64,000 bases of DNA from Berberis thunbergii (taxonomy: Eukaryota; Streptophyta; Magnoliopsida; Ranunculales; Berberidaceae). The notes beneath the pieces are model-generated. The model saw only the letters and a list, made by a program, of their open reading frames with translations, was not told the origin of the DNA and ran no database searches. This document shows, in pieces, positions 35,630-46,037 of this stretch (position 1 is the stretch's first letter; the number at the start of each line of letters is the position of its first letter). Both the position numbers and the translations under genes were made by a program. The DNA is taken from positions 620,001 through 684,000 of the forward strand of contig QNQO01000448.1 of assembly GCA_003290165.1 (NCBI GenBank), read 5' to 3'.

Positions 35630-36797
35630 GAGTTTTCCTAGCACCTTAGGGAGCCTCTGACAACAAAACCTTGTCGGATAAAGAAAATATCCCCAAAGCG
35701 AATTCATCATTTTTATCTCCATCATCCCCTAAATAGCTAAAATCTCTTTAGTTAGTGACTTAGATTGTTATTTATTTATAATTTACACTAACTTAAATTA
35801 TTTATATTTTATTTTTATGAAAAATGTAATATTAGCGCCCCAAAACCTAGCACCTCAATTAAAGCCGAGGTCGAAGTGCTAAAAAGAGTTTTGAGGTGAG
35901 AGAAGCCAGCAGGAGGCGTCGTTCGAAAAAAATAGTGTCTTGGTGGCTCACTTGACAATGGAGCTAACCCCTACATTGTTTAACGTGTATCATACAACTT
36001 CGAGTTAGTTTATTGACTCATACGCCTTGTTTTTTGGGTTCAAAAGTTGTCTTATACCGTACTCGAGGATTAATTGCAGGAAAAAAAAGACAAAAAGAAA
36101 ATAATATAGGTTTTATTCTTACTGAAATTGCACGTTTCAATTTTTTTAGTAAATCATGATATTTTTTAAGGGCAAGCGAGGTTTTTAATGAATCCCTTAA
36201 CCATTTAAAGGCCTTTGGCATGGTTAAGAATCTAAATTTCTGATACCATCCGTCACAAGCCTTATCATCTAAGGTAGCAAAGGTAGCATTGAGTCACCTG
36301 TTAGTCGTTTGTAAATTATAATTGCTCAACTAGGATCATGATCCTAATAGTGTTGTGCCCAAGAAAACCTAAGTTAGCTATAAGTTTTCAATGAATTGCA
36401 GCTTGTTTGTCAATAGTTTCAGCTTTCCCATAGTTCACATAAGACCTTGAGGTGGAGTGTTGAAGACAAATCAGTCGATGTCAAGTATTTCCCAAGTATG
36501 TTTATTAATTCATTAGAGTATTATTCCTCTCTTTTAATGGTAATACAAGGACAATTTAAACAGAAGGAAATTTTCTATCTCCTGTATGTTGAGTTGTGGT
36601 AAACAGAAGATGTCATTTTTGTACAGAGCTACCCACTCGAGGAATGGAGCACTACCCCAAATGAGTACTACTACAATGCATGTATTGTCAATGTTTACAT
36701 ATCAGTGAAAATGATAATTGTTATATGCGTTCTTCTGAAGCATTTATGATGGTAGATTATGCTTAGAATAGTTGACTGTTGAAGTGTTGGTTACTAT
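35630..36797. other. BUB3 intron sequence, no gene recognised
   Basis: AT-rich, with short frames only. No motif was recognised on either strand. Confidence 0.5.
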
Positions 36798-38050
36798 TAG
36801 GGTTGGACCAATCCAGTTAACCAACCCGATTACCCAAGACCCGTGATAGGACCGGTCGTTTTAAAAACCGAATTTTTAGGGACAAAGCCAAGACCGGGTG
36901 AGCCCAGTTAACCTACATTTCGGGCCGAGCTGGTCTCGATTCAATCTCCATACAAGCCCAGTAAGTCAAGAAATACTGTTAAGCCCAAGTTAAATAGACC
37001 AAGTCCAATACAATTGCCTGGGCATTTTCTCAACACGTTAAATAAAAGCCATAAAACCCTATACATTCTCCCTTTTCTCTATCATTTCCTCCCTTCTATT
37101 TTTTGAAAAATTCTAACTATCGAGGGAAATGGTGAGGAAAACAGCGAGGGACCCCCCAGGAGAGTGAGAGTCGTCCATCTCTTCGAAATGCGCGTTTGAA
37201 TTTTAAGAATACATGCAGCATTCCAAATGAAGATGGACGGCTCTCCCCCTTCCCTACCCCACCCCCCTCCCCCTGGTGGGGTCCCTCGTTGTTTTCCTCG
37301 ACACCTATTTTTTTGTCTTCCCTTTCAGTTTCTCAGTTGACAATGGGGCAACTACCAACTAATAATCGGGACCGAAAACTGCCAACCGAGAACCGACAAC
37401 CAATTTCCTAATCACTGAATCTCTCTTTCTTCCCCTCTCCTCTTTTCTTTGTTTCCCTCTCTTGCTCTTGTTTTGAAATAGAAAGAATGGTATTGAGAAG
37501 AAAACGAGAAGAGACGCTCACTTTCTCTTTCCTTCAGATTATTCAAGTCTAGAATAGGAGAAGAGCTAGTAGTGATGATTTTGGAGGCGGGGTGACAAGC
37601 ATCAAGAGCAAACTAATCGAGCACTCTGTCAGGGAAGGGGGAGAAGATGAGAATTTTGAAGGTCTTTCTGATTGCACTCTGTCAGGGAATTGACGAGCTT
37701 CGGAGGTCTACGTAAGGGGTTGAATCAGCGTGGGGGGAGGAGTCGATAGAGCAGTATGCCAGGGAAGGGGGAGAAGAAGGCGGTTAAAACAGTGTAAGCT
37801 TAATTTTAGTTCTCTTTAGGGCTTAAAACATAGAAACTAATTGGGTCGAGCTTGTTAACTTTAGTTAGGGTTTTTAAACATATCAAAATTGGGTCAGGCC
37901 GATTAACCGGTGGTTTTGAAAATTGGAACCGAGGACCAAACGATAATTTCGGTCCGATCCGGTTTTCAGGATCAAAAATTAAAAAATTTAGAAACCCGGC
38001 TCAAACCGACTCGATTGGTCTGGTTTTTCAATGTGAAATGCCCAACCCTA
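36798..38050. mobile_element. Non-autonomous hAT element with pyrimidine-rich interior
   Basis: It starts TAGGGTTGGACCAATCC and ends TGCCCAACCCTA, flanked by GTTACTAT (36790-36797) and GTTACTAC (38051-38058), a 7-of-8 match. Subterminal ACCGGTTAACC-type strings recur at both sides. The interior (about 37060-37560) is pyrimidine-rich and contains a hairpin MITE. No coding sequence was recognised. Confidence 0.8.
37113..37308. mobile_element. GC-rich hairpin MITE, copy 3, nested in the hAT element
   Basis: CTAACTATCGAGG...AACAGCGAGGGACCCC on the left pairs with GGGGTCCCTCGTTGTTTTCC...CGACA on the right. The loop is longer than in other copies (about 110 bp) and contains an inner pair, GTCGTCCATCTCTTCG / GAAGATGGACGGC. 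Confidence 0.65.
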
Positions 38051-38262
38051 GTTACTACTGCTTTTTGTTATTTAGGCTCGTTTCGACCAGTGAAAGACTA
38101 TCGATTTGTATAAGCCAATCCAAACCAGTCATATATTCAGGGAGCAATATTCAAGATTGATTGTAAGTGTGCTATCAGCCAATTACCAACAAAAAAAACT
38201 TTGTGGTTGAAATTACATCACGGGAGATGAAAATGTGTCTTCTTTTGTTATTGGGAAGCTAC

Positions 38263-38345
38263 CTGCGGCATTTGAGTACTCAATGCAACGCACTGGTGCT
38301 TCATGTCTTCCCAATACATCTTCTTTGCCGGAGACGAAAACATAC
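38263..38345 (-). pseudogene. BUB3: BUB3-like gene, isolated internal exon
   Basis: This 83-bp exon reads [20 protein letters not shown] and continues IEYSNAAG, between a TTCAG acceptor and a GCAG|GTAGC donor. It is intact. It stands 7 kb from the exon before it and 10.5 kb from the next one found. Confidence 0.9.
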
Positions 38346-38504
38346 CTGAAATAGTCCAAATATAGCATAAGATGGGTTCAATAAATTAATTTTGGCGATG
38401 TCACAAGGACACCTCATTATTTAAAAAAAAAAAAAAACTTAATTAAAAATCCCATGTTTGACATGTCTTAGATCATCAATCATAAACTGTAATCCCCGAA
38501 AATT

Positions 38505-38642
38505 CTAGGGGTCGAGGGAGGAAACGAGGGAGGGAGCGAGGGATGGGTGGAAGCCACCCATTCGCCTCGAGATGAGTGCCATTGCACATCTTGAGTTTGA
38601 TGCGCTCATCTCGAGGCCCTCGCTCCTTCCCTCGACCCCTAG
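38505..38642. mobile_element. GC-rich hairpin MITE, copy 4
   Basis: Terminal arms CTAGGGGTCGAGGGA and TCCCTCGACCCCTAG are a perfect 15-bp inverted repeat. Inner arms GGAGCGAGGG and CCCTCGCTCC, and CCTCGAGATGAG / CTCATCTCGAGG, also pair. Confidence 0.85.
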
Positions 38643-38825
38643 CAAAGCTCCTGTAATCACATATCTTTTGAAAAGTTCATTATGTTCTGAGTTTACTATG
38701 GCACGTTAGTAGCACCTTTGTCGCAAAACTAGCAATATTAATCTATGAATAAAACTCATAACTGATAAACTAAAGCTTATATTGAACAAATAATATTGCA
38801 ATGAAGAGACGCATCCCCGGTGTTT

Positions 38826-38989
38826 TTTTTTTGGAAGGCGAGCTGGGTTTTTAAGGCATAACCTATCAACTGGGCGACCTATAGGTCAACACCCATTAGA
38901 AAGTAACCATGCCACAGGTGGGATTCGAAGCTAGGACGTGGGGGAAAAACCCACACAACCCTAACCACTAGGCCATAACACCATTGGCT
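38826..38989 (-). mobile_element. tRNA-derived SINE, family B, with target duplication
   Basis: CATCCCCGGTGTTT (38812-38825) and CATCCCCCGTGTTT (38990-39003) flank a 164-bp element. On the minus strand it has an A box (TGGCCTAGTGGTTAGGG), a B box (GCTTCGAATCCC) and a 3' A run. Its body differs from family A. Confidence 0.85.
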
Positions 38990-40107
38990 CATCCCCCGTG
39001 TTTAGTTAACGTGTCCAACACATTGTCATCCATGTGACGTCTTGAATAGATGCTTAACGTTTTGCAAAATTTCATGAATTCTATGCAAAAAATAAGGTCT
39101 TATGTGCAACTTTTGTAAAACAAAATTTTCATAATCATATTCTCCTTGCTTCCATCATCTAAATAAGCAAGTAGTATACCTATAAGAACTTTAAACAGAC
39201 CAGGGGTTACTTGTAGGTATTACTAGGGGAAACATAAAAATACATCATAAGGAATTTAGTAGATAAGAAAATAAACGAAAATAACCTCTAGGTTGAAGTT
39301 TGATAGAAAACCATCTTAGCAATATATCCTCATTTTTACAACTGATAATTAAGTAATATACGCTAAGGGTGGGCAAACGGGTCGACGATCCGCGGGTTCA
39401 AATCGAACCGGACCGTTTTGCTTTAAACGGTTCGGATTTTAATTATGAGTTTTTAGATACGGTTCGGATCGGTCCGGGTCAGTTATAAAATGGTCCAGTC
39501 CCGGTTCCTATTTTTAAAAATGAAACGGTTCGGGTTGGACCCGTTTCAAATTACATTAGTTATAAAAACCTAAATATGGAACTAAACTAACTAACTAAGA
39601 GTCTAAGACTCTTTACTCTTCAAGTCTAAGACTCTTTATTCTTTAGAGGACAAGAGAAGTGAGCAGTTGAGCACCCACAGGCCGCCTCCGCCGCATCGCA
39701 AGCCGCCTCCTCCGCACCGCAGGCTGCCTCCCCCTCTCGCATCCTCCGCTAACGGCCACTAAAGAAGGTAAGAGATTCGTGATCTTCTTCTCCTCGCTGA
39801 TTTCTCAATCAGGTTCGTCTTCTTCTCAATCACATTTTGAAGAACATTGATTTATATTGTACATTTGTATTGATTTCCTCTCCTCTCTGGTCTTCTTCTC
39901 TTCCCTTCTCGTTGTGGTGGGGGAAAGGAAGGCGAGGGGAACCCTTTGTATTTTGAGTAGTTCCCAAACTCAAACGAAACCCTAGACCTAATCTTCTCCT
40001 TACCTCTCTCTTCCTTTTCTCATTATCTCCTCTCCTCTCCTCAAGTCGGTGAGTGACCGATAAGAGAGAAAAGCAGTAGAGCAAGAGCAGCAAGGCATCC
40101 TATCATC

Positions 40108-40664
40108 ATGTCTCATTTCGGACGAACAGGTCCTCCCGACATCAAAGACACCTATTCTCTCCTCGTTCTCAACATCACCTTCCGTAAGCATCTCTTCTAA
40201 TTCTTTCCGTCTTCTTCTTTCCTTTCCTTTTGAATGATTTTTGGTTTCCTTCCTTGCAACAGGAACAACTGCGGATGATCTCTTCCCCCTCTTCGATAAG
40301 TACGGAAAGGTTGTCGATATCTTCATCCCTAGAGATCGAAGGTTCTTTCCTTCCCTTTCCTAATTAGTTTAACGCTCTTCTTCTTCCTTTTTTCAAATCA
40401 ATTGACCTTGTTGTTGTTGTTGTTGTTTTAGGATTGGGGATTCCCGAGGCTTTGCTTTTGTGCGCTACAAGTACGCCGAGGAGGCGCAGAAAGCTGTTGA
40501 GAAGCTCGATGGTATTACCATCACATCATCATTTATATATTTTCATTGTGTTTTTTTTATATTCATGTTTTCTTCAATTTCATTCATTTTCAGGAAGAAA
40601 CGTTGATGGCAGAGACATCATGGTTCAATTTGCAAAATATGGTCCTAATGTTGAACCAATGTAA
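40108..40664 (+). pseudogene. SC35: Captured SC35-like splicing factor fragment (RRM domain)
   Basis: Exons 40108-40183 (MSHFGRTGPPDIKDTYSLLV to TF), 40263-40341 (RTTADDLFPLFDKYGKVVD to PRDR), 40432-40511 (GDSRGFAFVRYKYAEEAQK to KLD) and 40594-40661 or 40664 (GRNVDGRDIMVQFAKYGPN). Borders are GT/AG throughout and phases agree, so the RRM is complete with RNP2 (LLVLNI) and RNP1 (RGFAFVRY). SC35 proteins have a C-terminal RS domain; here the reading ends VEPM then TAA, or splices at GTAAAA, so no RS domain follows. The family binds exonic enhancers in pre-mRNA in nuclear speckles. A short RRM-only protein could be made if the element is transcribed. Introns show that genomic DNA, not cDNA, was captured. 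Confidence 0.85.
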
Positions 40665-40914
40665 AATCAGTCTGCTGTTTTAAAAGTCATTAATTCACTG
40701 CATTATTCTAACGCCTCCTCGCATCAGTATTGAATGCTTTTTTTGAAACATTATACTCTTTATATGCATTTTCTTTAATTATTACATTACCTACTCAATT
40801 TTCAATTGTAGGTTATTCTTTATATGCGCTTGAAAATCCCAACATTTCTTGTCTATGAAAATTGAAAATATTTGCTATTCTAGAAATTAACACTTGTTAA
40901 TGAAAATTCTACAG

Positions 40915-40996
40915 GTTATTGATTTTGATGTTCCAGTCTCAGTTAAGCTTTCTGTGGTTGATGTCGACCCTTACCTCAAAGGTGACACTGCACAAG
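40915..40996 (+). pseudogene. Captured exon of chloroplast-type elongation factor P
   Basis: Between a TTCTACAG acceptor and an AAG|GTAATC donor the exon reads VIDFDVPVSVKLSVVDVDP and on to LKGDTAQ, a conserved block of organellar/bacterial-type EF-P domain II. EF-P eases peptide-bond formation at polyproline on the ribosome. Only this exon is present. It follows the SC35 fragment in the same orientation. Splicing from the SC35 exon ending CCAAT would put it out of frame. Confidence 0.8.
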
Positions 40997-41586
40997 GTAA
41001 TCTTGCTGGCTCTGTTATAATTTCTGAAATCTCGCAATGTTAATACAATTAGAAAGAAGTTTCATATAAATCTTAGTGTCTCCTTGGAATTAGAAGCATA
41101 AAATCTCAGCCATTACTTTCTTTTTGGAGATATTTGTTTATATACTTTCTTTAAAGAAGATCCCCTCATTTTGAACTTTGGAACCGTAGGAACCGGACCA
41201 ATGTTCAAAATGAGGGGATCCAGATCGAACCAGATCCATTATTTTTAAACGATTCGAGTTAGGTTCCTCCAATTTGGAGCCGATCCGAACCGTGCCCACC
41301 TCTAATATACGCCCTAATAGTCAGCTCAACCAAATGTGAACAGAAACAGTCCAAAAAACAACAAACAGACAGAGAAATTTTTCAGTTACTAGCTCCATCA
41401 CCTCCTAAAATCAGTGCCTAGCAAACAAACAACAAGAATCAAAGCTCAAGGAGCATATTTTCAACTTGCCCCAATCATGCATATAAACTATGCAAGCTTC
41501 TCTAAAGATTCAATCAGTTGCTTTCACGAAGAACATCGCAAGTTGAACCAGAACTCCCATGATATCTACTCATTGCAGACACTGTT

Positions 41587-42764
41587 GTTAAGGTGGATGC
41601 GTGCCTTGAGGCATTTTGGCAAAGGGTCGCCTCAAAATGGGGTGAGGCGTCCACCTCGGACCGCCTCAGCCAATTTGCAGCTTAAAAACCAAAAGCCCAT
41701 TATAACCCACTTGTCTTTTAGGGTTAAGGGGGTATTTAGAGTTTTAGACAAGAGAATTGGTGGTTGCTGCTGTGTAGGTTTTCAAGATTTCTTCTTCAAA
41801 TCAAATTCCTTTCCTTCTAATCAAGTTCCTCTCCTTCAAATTAGGTGTTGCTTCCTTCAAATCAGGCATGCTTCTTCTTCTTCTAATCTTCCATCTTCTT
41901 CTTATGCTGCCCTCTTTTCTGATGATTTTTTTTGTATAATGCAGCCATTTTTTTCTTCTTCTGTCAGATCTGTTTTTTTTTTCTTTCTTTCTTTCTTTTT
42001 TGCTCTTCTCTGCCCAAACTCATATCAGTAACATAAGCAAAGAGAGGACAATTTACAAAGCAAAGATAGTTTTTTTTTTTTTTTGCATTGCAACTCTTCT
42101 TCTCTGTCAGATCTATTTTTTTTTTCTTCTTCTCTGCCCAAACTCAAGTCAGTAACAAAAGCAAAGAGAGGGCAATTCACAAAGCAAAGAGAGTTGCTTT
42201 TTTTTTTTGCATTGCAACTCTTCTTTTCTGTTTGATCTTTTTTTTTTTTTTGCAATGTATTTACAATCACATCTTTCATTACATATTTGTTTTTTAATTG
42301 ATTAATGAAATATACTTCATTACATTACATTTGCTGCCATTTTTTTATTTTATTAACAGACTTCATTTACATGCCATTTTTTTTTCTGCCATTACATGTG
42401 CTACCATTTTTTTTTTCTGCCATTGCATATGCTGCCATTTTTTTTATTAACAAACTTCATTTACATATGCACATTTGCTGCCATTTTGTTATGTTACCTT
42501 CTTCTCTTGCTGCCATTTTCCCCCATTCATATTCTTTCTTTATGATTTTCACCACCCAGTTTCAGGAGTTCATTGGATCCCAGCTCATGAATAACTCTAG
42601 GATGTACCTGCAGGAACTAAATCAATATGATTATCAAAATGATGATGAATATTACTTATCTAAATATTTTTCAATTTATTATAATAAAATTTTTAAAAAA
42701 AAAATGTTAAGGACCACCTCGCCTCTAAGGCGTTTCCAGGCACATCCGCCTCAACGCCTTAACT
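41587..42764. mobile_element. TIR element with T-rich interior, superfamily uncertain
   Basis: GTTAAGG at the left and CCTTAAC at the right are inverted, with AGGCG-type strings in both subterminal zones. ACACTGTT (41579-41586) and ACACTGAT (42765-42772) match at 6 of 8, so a hAT-like 8-bp duplication is possible. The interior is T-rich and non-coding. Confidence 0.55.
41961..42260. repeat. Imperfect tandem repeats, 120-140 bp, T-rich
   Basis: TCTGTCAGATC..., then TGCCCAAACTCA..CAGTAACA.AAGCAAAGAGAGG..., then a T run and TTGCATTGCAACTCTTCTT recur at about 41961, 42102 and, shortened, 42220. Further on (42330-42500), CTGCCATTTTTTT strings recur five or six times. Confidence 0.75.
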
Positions 42765-42772
42765 ACACTGAT

Positions 42773-45042
42773 TGCAAATACACACCACAACAATAGCGTT
42801 ATTCATCTGAAAACCATAGGACTTTCCTTTTGCTTGGTACTATAATCAGTTAAATATCCTTGGCAATTTCTTAAAACATAATTTGGCTTGAAGTTGACAT
42901 CATGTTTTTTTTTTACTAAGGGTTAAAAACTCATAATGCAGATCTACACCACAGCAGCAAAACTCCATGCCTAATGACTCGATACAATTTCTTTATTGAT
43001 TGTATTACCAGTTGAAAGATAGAAGCGTGGTTTTCTCAAGTGTGTTTTTGTGCTCTCTGTTTTCTATATGTGATGAGAAATTGTTCTTCAATCATTCCAT
43101 TTGCTTTTCCTGTAATGAGAATATACTTTGAAGTTTAGATGTTCATTGTATATGTAAATAAATTCATGCATTAAGGATGAACTAGAACAACTGATCCCCA
43201 AAAAATAAAATGTTTTAAGTACGAAAAATGATCGTCATTTGTCTAGCTTTATCAGTAAACACCTTAACAGAAGATGATTGATGATGCTGGATCTTTCCAA
43301 TCATCATACCTGCATGCTAAATTGAAGTTTACTTTGAATATGTTGTTTCTAAGCTTACAAGAGAATTTCAGATCTGAAAAATCAAGAAATACATTACCGA
43401 CTGATCCATTAGAACTGGTGGCCTGATAAAAAGAATTGGTGGTGAGTTGTTACACCTTTGGAAAATTATTCAATCAATCCATGTCCTTTATCAGAGCAAC
43501 CAAACCTCAACAATATTAGCATGGAAACTAGTCTACTGAAGGCTCACATCTCCCACTTCTTGAATTACCTTCTAAACTAAAGGTTCCAAACCTTGGTGTA
43601 AACAACAAAAAACTTGTTCATCGTGGCTATTTTAAGCTTGAAAATGTCAGAACTGAATGGAAGAATAAAGACAAGTGAAGCTCCTTTCACCAAAATATAA
43701 CCACTAAATATGGTCACAAATCCTTGCATTAACTATTATGCTTTGAGATCTTGAATGTCTAAGCTATCTCATGAAATAATAGCATCATGTGTCCTTGGGC
43801 TAGTCAGATACAACCCCATTTCAAGCTCACAAGTATTAAATCTCCACTGCCATTTGAGGGATATATTCAACAATACTCTTCAACTTCAATTCCTCTTGGG
43901 CTTATAAAGAGAAGGGGAATATCTGTTCCATAAACATAATCTTCACTGTCATTTGAGGGATACATGCAATACTCGTTTTTTCCTGGACAGTATTGAGTAC
44001 AACCGACTTGCCACCATAAAGTAGATATGCTTGCAAATGACTTTTCACAACCCCCAGCAAGATGTCAATTTAGTTACTATTTGGGATTGGGAAAAAGTTT
44101 TTAAAAAAATTTAAATTAAAAAAAAGAAAAAGGGGGGTTTGCCTAAGAAAGTGGGACTATCTGTCATTTTATCTTCAAGATGCATTTTTCTGCAAACAGA
44201 TATCTCACAACTGCAAAGATGAATGTTGTGACTGTCAACACTCAACCAGGAGGTGATGATGTTCACCTTGCTAGTTGTTCAGTGCTCGGGGATACAAATA
44301 CTTACATTTCCAAATAGCACTTGAAAACCAGAGAATAACGAAAGTTTGCAAGTATGACTGCACATCCTAGAGATGAAGATATAGTAACCATCGTCAAAGT
44401 CGATTTAGAACAAGACAATTAAATATTTATGAAAAGAATGAGAGGCGTTTATTACTCCAGCAATATGTGTTTTCACAATGTTCCCCAACATTTCCACGAC
44501 AAATTACCAACATAACTCAAAATGTTCCAACCAACAAAGGAACCCAAATATATTGAAGAAACCTCAATTCAAGGTAATGTTAAAACAAACAAGCCAGGCT
44601 ATTCACGCTAAATGTTAATAACATTCAAGATCGTCTTGGGTATGCTTTAGCCTTGAAGCTAAAATCATAATGAGATCTAATATGACTTATACAAAAAGAA
44701 GCTTGGAGTAAGGCAACCAGGATGGTTGGTGAACTGCAAGAAAAGTTTTTTCCTTCCTAGCTATGAAAAAATCCATCCCAATGGGAATTGGGAAGTTATA
44801 TGAAAAAGTGTTTTATGGAAATACCTAAGTAATCCAGTTTAACCCTTGAAAGTAGTTATACTGATTGAAATTTCAAGGATTGTAATAATTCATGATTTTT
44901 ATAAATTCATACTTGAGCAATCTGATTTTCTAAAAACAGTTGACAAGTCTGTGAATTCATCACATACATAATAATAACCATTGCACAAATTCTAATACAT
45001 TGTTCAAAATGAACAAATGCAATCCCAATAAGTGGAGAGAGG
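42773..45042 (-). other. BUB3 intron sequence, no gene recognised
   Basis: This 2.3 kb shows no exon, no clear repeat border and no long frame. Confidence 0.5.
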
Positions 45043-45165
45043 CTAACTGTCGAGGAAACCAGCGAGGGAGGACTATCCATCTCCCTCGCGATGCGTGCAG
45101 GGGATGGGAGACACACATCGCGAGGGAATGGAGGGTCCTCCCTCACTGATTTCCTCAACAATTAG
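45043..45165. mobile_element. GC-rich hairpin MITE, copy 5
   Basis: CTAACTGTCGAGGAAACCAG and CTGATTTCCTCAACAATTAG are imperfect inverted arms; the inner arms CCATCTCCCTCGCGATGCGTG and ACACATCGCGAGGGAATGG pair as well. About 123 bp in the first large intron of the BUB3-like gene. Confidence 0.8.
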
Positions 45166-45425
45166 AATTTCCCCAATAAGTGATATCAAAAGAAGCAGTC
45201 TTGCTTTAAAATTGGGATTGGGCTTTTGTGCAATATGATTGCCACGATAACATCATGGGAATATAAGCCTGTAACAAATTAATAATCATTTAGGGTTTAG
45301 GATTTGTGTTAAAAATAAATAAATAAATAAATAAAACATTAAACAGCTTCTAGCTAATGCTAATATGCTCACACGAGCTTAATAATCAGAAAACCAAACC
45401 TAAAAGTGAAATTTAGTTACCTTAC

Positions 45426-45759
45426 CTCCTGACTGTATGATCAGCACAAGCGCTAAAACCCGACGAATCGTCATAAAAGCAACAATCAAGAACAGGACCT
45501 CCGTGCAAGATCTCTCCCCTCATAACATTTGCACTCGCATCGTACAAACGAACTGTCTGCAAAAAGAAAATAAAATAAATGAAGAAAACAACCCAAGTTG
45601 AAATCAAGAAGCGTGGAAACAGAAGAGATGAAGCCAGTACCTTGTCCAGGAAGAGACGAGTAGATGGTCGCTGTGATTCGAGAATCTAAGGTTCGAGATG
45701 CCATCTGAGGGAGGGTTTGCAAGCTCTCTACCTGGGATGGCAGGAACAATTGCGGTCAT
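45426..45759 (-). pseudogene. BUB3: BUB3-like gene, first two exons
   Basis: Exon 1 runs from the ATG at 45759-45757 to 45641 and exon 2 from 45556 to 45426. Exon 1 is 119 bp, one short of the 120 needed to keep phase. The loss lies at TTCCTGGACAAG, where SSWDK needs TGGGACAAG. After splicing the shifted frame meets TGA about 15 codons into exon 2. A GAGTGAGTGAGT repeat lies at 45845-45870, in the 5' leader or promoter. Confidence 0.85.
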
Positions 45760-46037
45760 GGCGTCGTCTTCTTGAGAGGGAAATTAAATTAGGGCTTTTG
45801 TTGGTGAGGTGAGGTGAGGAGAGGGAGTTGGGGGTTACAGATGGAGTGAGTGAGTGAGTGAGTGAGTGAGGGGGGGTGGGGAACGTTAAAGAAGAGATGG
45901 AGGGAGGGATTTCAAACTTTGAAACGAAGCTTTTTGGAAGTATCTAAAAAGCCTAAGCGTGATGGTCGAGTCTTCTTCTTGGAGCGGTGTGTTTCTTTGG
46001 CAAACCACTAGAAATACATCTTGACTTTCATTAGCAT

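Larger units (their letters stand above)
39364..41304. mobile_element. Pack-hAT element carrying pieces of two host genes
   Basis: Perfect 8-bp duplications ATATACGC lie at 39356-39363 and 41305-41312. The ends TAAGGGTGGGCAAACGG and CCGTGCCCACCTCTA are inverted repeats of hAT type, and GGTTCGGATC-type strings recur in both subterminal zones. Inside, on the plus strand, are a leader-like GC-rich region (39660-40107), four exons of an SC35-like splicing factor and one exon of EF-P, with their introns. No transposase is present. Confidence 0.9.
25931..45759 (-). pseudogene. BUB3: BUB3-like WD40 mitotic checkpoint gene, disrupted
   Basis: Exons on the minus strand, all with GT/AG borders: 45759-45641, 45556-45426, 38345-38263, 27752-27673, 26916-26838, 26202-26102, 26015-25931. 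They read as plant BUB3: start [13 protein letters not shown], then [67 protein letters not shown], then [47 protein letters not shown] and the end [20 protein letters not shown]3 is a WD40 propeller that brings checkpoint proteins to kinetochores. Damage: exon 1 lacks one G in the expected SSWDK (TGGACAAG), the 27673-27752 exon lacks one A after CATAGA, and no exon was found for roughly 110 residues (WD repeats 2-4) between 38263 and 27752. Introns carry at least ten transposons. Two single-base losses at homopolymers could be sequence errors; the missing exons favour a pseudogene. Confidence 0.85.

Noticed and set aside
39830..40326. Basic minus-strand frames (Arg/Glu-rich)
   Set aside because: Shadows of the plus-strand SC35 exons and their CT-rich introns.
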